Part shown: in pieces, positions 18,927 through 26,215 of the stretch
Layout of the letters: each line of letters begins with the position of its first letter
Numbering within the stretch: the first letter of the stretch is position 1
NCBI GenBank assembly: GCA_000513555.1
Contig: ALYD01000001.1
Coordinates: 62,001 to 126,000 of the forward strand
Direction: 5' to 3'
DNA from: Lachnospiraceae bacterium JC7
Lineage (GTDB): Bacteria; Bacillota; Clostridia; Lachnospirales; Lachnospiraceae
Length of the DNA stretch: 64,000 nucleotides
Position numbers and translations under genes: made by a program
Notes under the pieces: generated by a model
Database searches by the model: none
What the model saw: only the letters and a program-made list of their open reading frames with translations
What the model was told of the DNA's origin: nothing

Positions 18927-19145
18927 ATGGATATGAAAAATTTTGATTTCAGTAAACTCGACCCTGAGCTAAAAGCAAAAGCAGAGAAATGTCAAAGCAA
19001 GGAAGAACTGATAGAACTTGCAAAATCTTCAGGAGTAGAACTAACGGATGAACAGCTGGATGCGATAGCAGGCGGAAATGGAGACTTTTGGGAGCCGTGC
19101 GGACCGCATGGTTGCAGTGAGTATTGGAGTTGCTCCAGCGAATAG
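18927..19145 (+). CDS. Nif11-like RiPP precursor peptide 1
   Basis: A 72-residue precursor of a ribosomally made, modified peptide. Residues 1-50 are a leader with the Nif11-type end (ELAKSSGVELTDEQLDAIAGG in two overlapping parts: LIELAKSSGVELT, DEQLDAIAGG) and a double-Gly cleavage site. The 22-residue core starts NGDFWEPCGPHGC and contains three Cys. AAAGGAG lies 6 bases before the ATG. Leader DNA is almost identical to precursor 4 at 25942, while the core has diverged, keeping a shared CGxHG motif. It heads the first of three apparent precursor - radical SAM - partner units. Confidence 0.85.
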   Translation: MDMKNFDFSKLDPELKAKAEKCQSKEELIELAKSSGVELTDEQLDAIAGGNGDFWEPCGPHGCSEYWSCSSE

Positions 19146-19197
19146 AGCTAAAGCTATTATAAGACAAGGTAACGAAGTATCGGCAACATTTAAACGT

Positions 19198-19305
19198 CAC
19201 TTGAAAAGATAAATGCTTAATTTCGGGGTATTATCAGTTTTGCAAAGGTAACTGCATAATACCTCGATTTTTTATGCCTGAAAAATGGCGTGATTCCGTC
19301 GCAAT
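19198..19305 (+). repeat. ~100 bp terminator-bearing repeat, copy A
   Basis: Contains AAATGCTTAATTTCGGGGTAT, a hairpin closing with ATAATACCTCG followed by ATTTTTT, then a GCCTGAAAAATGGCG tail. In reverse complement it matches 27868-27963 over about 100 bases with clear similarity. Here it acts as a terminator after precursor 1. A weak copy of the dispersed palindrome (TCGGCAACATTTAAA, 19180-19194) lies just before it. Confidence 0.6.
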
Positions 19306-19340
19306 CCCGAAAAATGGGTTGTGGGCAATAATGATATCCT

Positions 19341-19410
19341 TACCTCTTTAACATTTTAAGAGAGTTATCAAAACAAGGGTTTGTGTCGAAATAACAATGA
19401 ATATGAGCAT
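19341..19410 (-). mobile_element. IS30-like transposase 5'-end remnant (a)
   Basis: Read on the minus strand, this encodes a frame-broken version of the first ~16 residues of the transposase fragment at 24205-24688 (RQKPVFDNSLKLLK becomes R-K-P...DNSLKMLK, with one extra base). Nothing else of the element is left. Confidence 0.45.
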
Positions 19411-19499
19411 GCTCATAGTGACCCATGAAATGAATTTCTCGAGAGATTATGGTGCTTCAGGACGGTATACAGAATTTTGGAGAGAAGGGAGGTGTCTTT

Positions 19500-20675
19500 A
19501 TGATTAAAGATGGTTTTGTTTATTTTTCAGTTCTTATTCTTATCATGGGGATAATTGTGATGTTGCCCAAATTATGCAGGGGTAAAGGCGCACAGAAGTT
19601 TTTCGGTATTATCCCTCCTGTCGTCATCATCTACGTGGGCTTTATGCTTTTGTGTTCCGTGAAACTCTGGGATCTGGAAGCCACATCCGGACTTTACAGC
19701 AGCATGAAAAATCCGGTTCTCTACGCGATGGTATTTTTGATGCTGCTCCGATGCGACATGAAAAAGATCGTACGACTCGGACCAAGAATGCTGATCGCAT
19801 TCTTCTGCGCAAGCATTTCCATCGGCATCGGTTTTGTTCTCAGCTATGCGGTGATGCATAGTTTCCTGGGGGAGGAAGCATGGAGACCGCTGGGCGCACT
19901 CTGCGGAAGCTGGATGGGTGGAACCGGCAATATGCTGGCAATTCAGGCGGCACTGCACGTCGACGAAGGCAACATGGTATATGCCCTGATCATGGATACT
20001 ATCTGCTGTAACATCTACATCCCGTTCCTTCTGTGGGCTCTTACGAGAAATGAAGCTTTTAACCGTTGGACAAAATCCGATACTCATCTGATCGATGAAG
20101 TGGGTGAGTCTCTCCGCAAGGCGACGGAGGCAAATAATAAGCCGCTCTTATGGCAGAACCTTGCATTTCTCCTCGGTCTGGGATTTGCTGTGTCCGCACT
20201 GTCTCAGTATGTCGGCGTATATCTGAATTCGATTATTCCGTTTTTTGACAAAGCGACATGGACTGTTCTTTTTATCACTATTCTCGGAACTGTGCTTGCA
20301 GTGACTCCGCTCGGCAGCATGAATGGAATTGAAGAACTGTCCAATATTCTTCTTTATACGGTTATCGCGCTCATTGCATCCAGAGCGGATCTTGGAGGCA
20401 TGAACAACGGACATCTTTGGATACTTGCCGGATTCATAATCATGGTGATTCATGTTGTGGTTATGATTGTGATGGCAAAACTGCTTCACCTGGATATCTT
20501 TACCTGTGCGGTTGCTTCGGTGGCAAATATCGGCGGAACGGCCACTACGCCGGTTATTGCGGGATCCTACAACGACGCGCTGGTTCCGGTGGGCATCGTC
20601 ATGGCGCTTTTGGGATATGTCATCGGTACTGGAGGCGGACTGGTTGTTGCGAATTGTATGAGCATCTTTGGATAA
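19500..20675 (+). CDS. DUF819-family integral membrane protein
   Basis: A 391-residue very hydrophobic protein with roughly ten membrane segments and the family stretches GALCGSWMGGTGNMLAIQAA, VANIGGTATTPVIAGSY and GYVIGTGGGL. DUF819 (YjcL-like) proteins are related to sodium-coupled carboxylate transporter folds; no substrate is known to me. The start at 19500 is set by GGGAGGTG; the frame extends 17 codons upstream without a better site. It interrupts the peptide cluster and has a noticeably different, more GC-rich codon style than its neighbours, suggesting separate acquisition. Confidence 0.82.
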   Translation: MIKDGFVYFSVLILIMGIIVMLPKLCRGKGAQKFFGIIPPVVIIYVGFMLLCSVKLWDLEATSGLYSSMKNPVLYAMVFLMLLRCDMKKIVRLGPRMLIAFFCASISIGIGFVLSYAVMHSFLGEEAWRPLGALCGSWMGGTGNMLAIQAALHVDEGNMVYALIMDTICCNIYIPFLLWALTRNEAFNRWTKSDTHLIDEVGESLRKATEANNKPLLWQNLAFLLGLGFAVSALSQYVGVYLNSIIPFFDKATWTVLFITILGTVLAVTPLGSMNGIEELSNILLYTVIALIASRADLGGMNNGHLWILAGFIIMVIHVVVMIVMAKLLHLDIFTCAVASVANIGGTATTPVIAGSYNDALVPVGIVMALLGYVIGTGGGLVVANCMSIFG

Positions 20676-20934
20676 CGCGATCAGGCGCTGAATTCATGGA
20701 AATTGCAAGACATGCCAAAGCTTCCAACTACATTTGAAGATGCCAAATATTAAAATAACAGATAATTTTTACAATAGGATGTCGATAATTCTCATATGAT
20801 ACTCGATTAAATGTAGGTCTGCGGAATTATAATTGGTATCACGTGCAAAAATGAATCTTGCTGATGACCCGGAAACAGTCGCTTCATACCCCGATATCAA
20901 TACAACATATTATTCACACCAGAATTATATAGCT

Positions 20935-21072
20935 CTGAATATAGGATCAATGATCCGTGAGGAATCTCCCGAAAAAGCTCTTTCTGTAGCTGCAAAAGCT
21001 TCAGGAATCGCAGTTTCCAGACCGGGGGCAGCACCATCCATTCCGGAGCTTTCGGAAGTTCTTGAAGGATAA
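20935..21072 (+). pseudogene. Ribokinase-family 3'-end remnant
   Basis: The last ~45 codons (from IGSMIREESPEKAL to PSIPELSEV) match the C-terminus of the kinase at 17610-18512 at most positions. The open frame continues upstream to 20833 but that part does not resemble the kinase, so the frame is a chimera joined near 20937. DNA divergence is too great for a recent copy. The 20676-20934 stretch before it holds no gene I can support. Confidence 0.75.
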
Positions 21073-21086
21073 TATTAAATGAGGTC

Positions 21087-21145
21087 AAAAACAGCTGTCG
21101 AATCATTTCGCACCAGGCGGTATAACGATTCGATAGCTGTTTTTT
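21087..21145 (+). terminator. Terminator after the kinase remnant
   Basis: AAAAACAGCTGTCGAATC (21087-21104) pairs with GATTCGATAGCTGTTTTTT (21127-21145), an 18-base stem with one G-U pair, ending in T residues. It probably served the lost kinase gene. Confidence 0.85.
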
Positions 21146-21164
21146 GATTTCAGGGTTTATAAAT

Positions 21165-21205
21165 ATATAGGTTTTTGTCGATAAAATTTAGTAAATATCA
21201 TTACG
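21165..21205 (-). mobile_element. IS30-like transposase 5'-end remnant (b)
   Basis: AGGTTTTTGTCGATA is a 15-base exact match to the start region of the transposase fragment at 24205-24688, and the following bases (AGTAAATATCATTACGG) resemble its upstream flank (AGTGAATAGCCATTGCG). Only this short piece remains, so support is limited. Confidence 0.35.
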
Positions 21206-21260
21206 GCTTATCTATTGCAGATTAATATATTGCGTTTTTTTACATATGGGGAGAAAACTG

Positions 21261-22595
21261 ATGGAACGAATCAAGTCTGAAAGAACTGCCGGAGATGCAG
21301 GGTGGAAGCTGTCCCGATATAATCTCAGTATGCAGGTATCGGAAGGCGGTTATCTTATAGCAAATCTCGTTACAGGAAGTTGTGCCGTATACAGTTCACT
21401 TGAGGCTTATCTACTTTCAGTTTTTGAACGTCTTTCCGAAGATCATCCTATGATCAAACGTTTTTCAGAAAGAGGTCTCATAGTTAATTATGATGAATTA
21501 TCCGCTATCGAGTCCCGGAGTCGTCTGGCAATGGGGATAACAGATGCTGTAAATCTGACGATCTGTCCTACCCTGAGCTGCAATTTTAACTGTCCTTACT
21601 GTTTTGAGAATCACTTGCAGGGGAAAATGAGCGAAAAGGTTCAGGATGATGTTGTCGCGTTGACACGTAGGATGCTGGAGCGTAGCCGGGCAAAGAAACT
21701 AAGGGTGACATGGTTTGGCGGAGAGCCATTATTGGCACCTGAAATTATCGAGAGTCTTTCGAAACTGTTGATCTCATTAAGTGAAGAGTATGGTGCAGAC
21801 TATAAAGCGAGTATCGTCACCAACGGATATTTTCTAAATAAAGAAAATGTTGATATGTTGAGCAGAGTTAAGGTTGGTCAGGCTCAGGTGACTTTGGATG
21901 GTGTGGGATCCGCACATGACAGAACAAGACACCTGACAAATGGTGGTGGAAGTTTCGATGTCATAACGGAAAATCTCCGAAATCCGCTACCTCTTTCTGT
22001 TACTGTAAGATATAACGTTAGCGCGGATAATGTTGAAGAACTTGAAGAACTAAAGGAATATGTTGAGAAACTTGCATCTGATAGTGGAAATAAGCTGACA
22101 TTTATCCCGGACCTTGTTCATAAAAGCATAGCCGCTGATAAACGTGGAGAGGAAGTCAGACTACTGGAAGGAGATAAGGCCGCATACATCGAAGCCTGTG
22201 GCAAAAGAGTATCAAATCAAGGGAACTATTGCGGAGCCCAACGTTTCTGGAGTGTATGTATAGATGAAAAGGGAAGACTTTATAAATGCTGGGAATCTGT
22301 TGGTATGGAAGATATGAGCTTTGGAACTGCAGGAAAATGGGATCCGGCAAACTCTTTACAAACAGCAGATAATCATGATCTACTTACCGCTTTTATCAAT
22401 ACTGCGCCGCCATCAAACGACGATGAGTGTCGTGCCTGTATCTGGTTTCCGCACTGTCTGGGAGGAGACCCTAATCAAAGACTGTTTATAAAACGGAGAT
22501 GTCCTGCATATAAAGAAAGACCCGGGATTTTTCTTGAAACGCTTTATGAGAAGATGAAAACAAAGAAAAAAATACAGTATGAATCTATATTATAA
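21261..22595 (+). CDS. Radical SAM/SPASM peptide maturase 1
   Basis: A 444-residue radical SAM enzyme expected to modify the Nif11-type precursors. The SAM-cluster motif is CNFNCPYC (C-x3-C-x2-C, after TICPTLS), followed by WFGGEPLL. The N-terminal ~90 residues (SRYNLSM...IANLVTGSC) match the second enzyme and may bind the leader. The C-terminal SPASM domain has YCGAQRF...GRLYKCW and CRACIWFPHCLGGD, where the last Cys of C-x2-C-x5-C-x3-C is Asp, unlike copy 2. GGGGAG 6 bases before 21261 sets the start; an ATG at 21246 is also in frame. A partner gene follows after 46 bases. Confidence 0.88.
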   Translation: MERIKSERTAGDAGWKLSRYNLSMQVSEGGYLIANLVTGSCAVYSSLEAYLLSVFERLSEDHPMIKRFSERGLIVNYDELSAIESRSRLAMGITDAVNLTICPTLSCNFNCPYCFENHLQGKMSEKVQDDVVALTRRMLERSRAKKLRVTWFGGEPLLAPEIIESLSKLLISLSEEYGADYKASIVTNGYFLNKENVDMLSRVKVGQAQVTLDGVGSAHDRTRHLTNGGGSFDVITENLRNPLPLSVTVRYNVSADNVEELEELKEYVEKLASDSGNKLTFIPDLVHKSIAADKRGEEVRLLEGDKAAYIEACGKRVSNQGNYCGAQRFWSVCIDEKGRLYKCWESVGMEDMSFGTAGKWDPANSLQTADNHDLLTAFINTAPPSNDDECRACIWFPHCLGGDPNQRLFIKRRCPAYKERPGIFLETLYEKMKTKKKIQYESIL

Positions 22596-22641
22596 GCATA
22601 AGTTAAGTACATAATAACATTAGGGGCTGGTGAAATAGTTT

Positions 22642-23628
22642 ATGCAAAGAAATGAATTGAACAATATTTTCAGGGCACTTCTCACCATTGTAACCGCAGA
22701 AGGAAGGGGAAAGGCCCTTTTTGGAGATAAACTGTCTCTGGCAGAAGAATCATTTGACCGAGCTATAAGCGGGCAAATCTTTCCTACGGTATATCTGGAA
22801 TTTCCGCTTATCGGTAATCCCTGTTTTGATATGCTTGTAACATATGGAGAAACCCTTTTCAGGGATGGTATCGATCCTTCGGCTCAGGCCTTTGGCTATA
22901 GAAAGGCCCTTGATTGCTTTGCCACATTTTCAGGGCGTAATGCAGGTTTTGGTTATTCTATAGATCTTAGTCGCGGAGATACTGAACAGGCAGGTCTCTA
23001 TCTTCAGCATCAAGGGGATCATTCTCTTATAGAGCCATTTCTCAGGGCCTGTGGGGAAGAAGCGAGGCTTCCGTATTATTTAGATATAAGTGAACGTCTG
23101 AAAAAGTACTGGCAAAGTGCTTATATTGCCTTTTTCCCGGGGCGCCCCGGAACACCGACACGTATCGGCGGCTACAAATTCGGAAGTTATGATCTTAGAA
23201 CTTTATTTGATCTGGCCGGTTTTACTGCATGGGGACCTGACATGATCGAGCTCTGCGATGAACTTATTACAATTTGCAGACCTAGTGATTTTCAGTTTGA
23301 CATCCTTTCGGATGGATCGGTTTCCGATGTCTTCGGCTTGGGATTCGCTTTCGGAGCCCAAAAGCGTCCGAAGATCGGAGAGGAGTCTCTCAGGTCAGAT
23401 AAGGGTGCCCGGTTTATGAACCGGCTTCAGGAAATGAAGCTTATTGACGATCGCTGGAAAATGATTCCTGATGCAGTATTTGCCCGTGCATACCCCGTAG
23501 AAAGCGAGGATGGCAACAAGCGCCTTATAGCATTGGCGGTTCTTTTAAGTTATGTAAAGATAAAATTTAAGGCCGGAGTACCCCAGACAGTAAAATTTTA
23601 TCTTGCACTAAAAGCGTCTGAACTATAA
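22642..23628 (+). CDS. RiPP-cluster partner protein 1, possible ABBA/PT-barrel enzyme
   Basis: I do not firmly recognise this 328-residue soluble protein. By eye it alternates helices with five beta-hairpins (about residues 48-69, 102-124, 159-179, 217-238 and 304-322), the alpha-beta-beta five-repeat plan of ABBA prenyltransferases. The second hairpin and helix (GYSIDLSRGDTEQAGLYLQ...SLIEPFLRACG) resembles the equivalent part of cyanobactin peptide prenyltransferases as I remember them, and the last hairpin (KIKFKAGVPQTVKFYLAL) is like the final PT-barrel strand pair. It lies between radical SAM 1 and precursors 2 and 3. Copy 2 is at 24934. Confidence 0.6.
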   Translation: MQRNELNNIFRALLTIVTAEGRGKALFGDKLSLAEESFDRAISGQIFPTVYLEFPLIGNPCFDMLVTYGETLFRDGIDPSAQAFGYRKALDCFATFSGRNAGFGYSIDLSRGDTEQAGLYLQHQGDHSLIEPFLRACGEEARLPYYLDISERLKKYWQSAYIAFFPGRPGTPTRIGGYKFGSYDLRTLFDLAGFTAWGPDMIELCDELITICRPSDFQFDILSDGSVSDVFGLGFAFGAQKRPKIGEESLRSDKGARFMNRLQEMKLIDDRWKMIPDAVFARAYPVESEDGNKRLIALAVLLSYVKIKFKAGVPQTVKFYLALKASEL

Positions 23629-23653
23629 ATCCACCTATAGAAAGGAGAATAAA

Positions 23654-23863
23654 ATGGAAATTAAAAATTTTGATTTCAGCAAACTTGATCCCAAGATCAG
23701 AGAGAAAGCAGAAAAGTGTGAAAGTATGGAGGAATTGATGGACCTGGCAAAAACCTGTGGAATAGAACTGACAGATGATCAGTTGGATCAGTTATCTGGT
23801 GGAGGATTAATAGATAATGGTTGTTATGAATGCCCGGAGGTAGCAGCTGAGAGTTATGGTTAA
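23654..23863 (+). CDS. Nif11-like RiPP precursor peptide 2
   Basis: A 69-residue precursor. The leader (residues 1-50) starts MEIKNFDFSKLDP and ends LTDDQLDQLSGG; the 19-residue core begins GLIDNGCYECPEV and has two Cys two residues apart. GAAAGGAG lies 8 bases before the ATG. It follows the partner gene by 25 bases and precedes precursor 3 by 50, likely one transcript. The leader is closest to precursor 3. Confidence 0.85.
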   Translation: MEIKNFDFSKLDPKIREKAEKCESMEELMDLAKTCGIELTDDQLDQLSGGGLIDNGCYECPEVAAESYG

Positions 23864-23912
23864 AGGATAAGACGAAAATCGATTTAAAATATTCCGAGGA
23901 AGGCGATAAAAA

Positions 23913-24113
23913 ATGGAAATTAAAAATTTTGATTTCAGTAAACATGATCCCGATCTCAGAGCGAAAGCAGAAAAATGTAAAAGCATAGAGGAAATAATGG
24001 AGCTGGCAAAATCAAATGGAATCGAACTGACAGATAATCAGTTGGATCGATTATCCGGAGGCGGGGAAGATTGCTATTATTGTCAGGATGGTTGTCCCTT
24101 CACAGGACTTTGA
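23913..24113 (+). CDS. Nif11-like RiPP precursor peptide 3
   Basis: A 66-residue precursor. The leader starts MEIKNFDFSKHDP and ends LTDNQLDRLSGG; the 16-residue core begins GEDCYYCQDGCPF with three Cys and shares the CYxC pattern with precursor 2. A ribosome site (GAGGAAGG) precedes the ATG. It ends this transcript at the terminator near 24167. Confidence 0.85.
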   Translation: MEIKNFDFSKHDPDLRAKAEKCKSIEEIMELAKSNGIELTDNQLDRLSGGGEDCYYCQDGCPFTGL

Positions 24114-24166
24114 TGAGGCGGTTTTTATTATGTAAACAATGAGGAATAAATATATGATGTGATTTT

Positions 24167-24199
24167 AAAAGCGCTATTGGATAACCCATAGCGCTTTTT
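24167..24199 (+). terminator. Terminator after precursors 2 and 3
   Basis: AAAAGCGCTATTGG pairs with CCATAGCGCTTTTT around a short loop and ends in T residues. It cuts into the end of the transposase remnant's reading frame, so that frame's last ~25 codons are not transposase. Confidence 0.85.
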
Positions 24200-24204
24200 A
24201 TTGT

Positions 24205-24688
24205 GATTGTCAAGCTCCGTCATATCTTCCGGAGAGATTGAGATACCTTCTCTGGACTCTTTAAGCTTATCCTCATAGGCCTGCTGAGCCATCTTGGCAT
24301 CGTAACTGAACTTCGGGAAATGGCAGGTCTGGGAAGTGACAGAAGGGCAGCCGTTACATACGAAAGGTGCACCTGAAACATGGATGCACATAGCCATCTC
24401 ATAATCAGGACAGTCAGGCTTGTTACATACCTCATAGCAGCCCTTACAGGTTCTGGTACAGGATTCATCACCGCACATGTGCATCCTTTCGCAGGAGTTT
24501 CGGAAACGGCATGGATGAACCGTATATTTCCTGTCGGATACTCTGTGCCTGTTCCTGTTGATTTCCCTCCGTATAGAAGTGTCTACACGATCAAGTTCAA
24601 CTGCGATCTTATGAATAGATTTTCCATCGCTATACCCTTTTAACAGCTTCAGAGAATTATCAAATACAGGTTTTTGTCGATACATCAT
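24205..24688 (-). mobile_element. IS30-like transposase remnant (N-terminal ~160 residues)
   Basis: The frame starts MMYRQKPVFDNSLKLLKG and carries an IS30-type HTH (KSIHKIAVELDRVDTSIRRE), then a Cys-rich zinc-finger-like stretch (CKGCYEVCNKPDCPDYE) and the SPEDMTELDN segment. Full IS30-family transposases are over twice as long and carry a DDE catalytic domain, absent here. The frame runs on to 24128 only by chance. Two smaller fragments of the same start lie at 19341 and 21165. It sits where unit II should join precursor and radical SAM genes. Confidence 0.75.
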
Positions 24689-24756
24689 AGTGAATAGCCA
24701 TTGCGAACTATGTAATTATTGACTGGAAACATGATTCCAAACTGAGGAGGATCTTT

Positions 24757-24885
24757 ATGAAAAGACTTATTTCAATGGCACTTGTGGCTGCAATGACTCT
24801 AACTTTCATAAGACATAATGTAAGTGATGATAATGCTGAGGAATAATAACAAGTTGTGGCAGTATTATGATTTATGAATATGTAT
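24757..24885 (+). pseudogene. Chimeric remnant of a third radical SAM gene
   Basis: A 29-codon frame (24757-24846) begins like a signal peptide (MKRLISMALVAAMTLT) and then becomes IRHNVSDDNAEE, matching IRHNVSDENAEE of radical SAM 2 (about 36 of 39 bases). Directly after it, AACAAGTTGTG and the following ~25 bases match the end of radical SAM 2 and its 3' flank (27515-27550). So an internal piece and the 3' end of a lost radical SAM gene are joined, fused upstream to an unrelated start. Confidence 0.75.
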
Positions 24886-24933
24886 ACTGCTATTACGCAG
24901 ACCGATAACTGTTCACAGAAAGATAGGGGCGGT

Positions 24934-25914
24934 ATGGAAAGAAAAGAATTAAATAATATTTTCAGGATTCTTTTAACTCTTGTCTCCGGAGAAGGACGAG
25001 AAGAAAAGCTTTTTGGATCACAATTGTCTCTGGTTGAGGAAACATTTGACAGAGCGTTATGCGGAAAAGTTTTTCCTATGGTGTATCTGGAAATTCCGCT
25101 TATAGGTAAACCTTGCTGCGATTTGGAAGTGGGTTATGGAGAAAAGCTCTGCAGTTCAAATGTTTTCCCTGAAGCTAAGGCTTTTGGATATAGAAAAGCC
25201 CTTGATTACTTTGCTGCGAATAATAATGTAGGCTTTGGCTTTTCGATAGATCTTAGTCGAGGAGAAACTGAACGTGCAGGACTCTATCTGCAGCATCGTG
25301 GCAATTATAAGGTTATAGAGCCATTTCTCAGGGCATGTGGTGATGAAGAAAGATACCAAAACTATATGAATGTCAGTGACAGAATAAGAAAGTCGTGGCC
25401 AAGTTCGTATATTGGTTTCTTTCCGGAAAGACCCGGATCACCCACTCGCTTAGGAGGTTATATAACCGGAAATCCTGATCTTATGGATCTGTTTAAACTT
25501 TCGGGATTTACTTCATATGGATCAGACATGATGGATTTATGTAGGGAATTAACAGCAATATGCGAACCGGAGGATTATCAGTTTGACATACGCTCAGATG
25601 GTACTTTATCGGATGAATTCGGGCTTTCATTTTCTTTTGCACCACAAAGAAGTCCGAAGATGGGAGCAGAGTCATTAAGGTCAGGTAAAGGAGCACGTTT
25701 TATGACACGGCTTCAGGAACTTAAGCTTATAGATGATCGATGGAATATGATTCCGGATGCGCTATTTGCCCGTACTTTTCCTTTAGAAAGTGAGAATGGC
25801 AACAAGCAGTTTATAGCATTAACTGTGTCGATAAACATGGTAAAGATAAAATTCAAAGCAGGAATACCTCAAGGTGTAAAGTTTTATCTTGCTTTGGTGT
25901 CTTATATACACTAA
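24934..25914 (+). CDS. RiPP-cluster partner protein 2, possible ABBA/PT-barrel enzyme
   Basis: A 326-residue paralogue of the protein at 22642, similar along its whole length, with the same five predicted hairpins (e.g. VYLEIPLIGKPCCDLEVGYG, GFSIDLSRGETERAGLYLQ, KIKFKAGIPQGVKFYLAL). Strictly shared blocks include IEPFLRACG, GSPTRLGGY/GTPTRIGGY and SLRSGKGARFM/SLRSDKGARFM. The start at 24934 aligns with copy 1 and has AGGGGCGG upstream; an upstream ATG at 24874 adds residues with no counterpart. It precedes precursor 4 by 27 bases. Identity as a prenyltransferase-like enzyme is inference only. Confidence 0.6.
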   Translation: MERKELNNIFRILLTLVSGEGREEKLFGSQLSLVEETFDRALCGKVFPMVYLEIPLIGKPCCDLEVGYGEKLCSSNVFPEAKAFGYRKALDYFAANNNVGFGFSIDLSRGETERAGLYLQHRGNYKVIEPFLRACGDEERYQNYMNVSDRIRKSWPSSYIGFFPERPGSPTRLGGYITGNPDLMDLFKLSGFTSYGSDMMDLCRELTAICEPEDYQFDIRSDGTLSDEFGLSFSFAPQRSPKMGAESLRSGKGARFMTRLQELKLIDDRWNMIPDALFARTFPLESENGNKQFIALTVSINMVKIKFKAGIPQGVKFYLALVSYIH

Positions 25915-25941
25915 TATGCAGTAATTTGAAAGGATCATACT

Positions 25942-26154
25942 ATGAACATGAAAGATTTTGATTTCAGTAAACTCGACCCTGAGATAAGAGCAAAAGCAGA
26001 GAAATGTCAAAGCAAGGAAGAACTGATAGAACTCGCAAAATCTTCAGGAGTAGAACTTACGGATGAACAGTTGGATGCGATAGCAAGCGGTGGAATTTTG
26101 GATGAGTGGAGGAATATGTGCGGAGTGCATGGTCCTTCTTGCGGACTGGAATAG
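25942..26154 (+). CDS. Nif11-like RiPP precursor peptide 4
   Basis: A 70-residue precursor whose leader (MNMKDFDFSKLDP to LDAIASGG) is nearly identical to precursor 1 in protein and DNA, with the Gly-Gly shifted by one residue. The 19-residue core begins ILDEWRNMCGVHG and has two Cys, sharing CGxHG with precursor 1. Similarity continues past the stop, so the two genes are duplicates with selective change in the core. A ribosome site (GAAAGGA) precedes the ATG. Radical SAM 2 follows after about 60 bases. Confidence 0.85.
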   Translation: MNMKDFDFSKLDPEIRAKAEKCQSKEELIELAKSSGVELTDEQLDAIASGGILDEWRNMCGVHGPSCGLE

Positions 26155-26215
26155 AGCGAGCAAAGTCATTATAAAAATCTGTTAAATCAAAGGAATCTGA
26201 CAGAAAGGATTGCCG

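Noticed and set aside
24128-24204. C-terminal extension of the IS30-like fragment's open frame
   Set aside because: It runs through the precursor terminator hairpin; transposase similarity ends near 24205.
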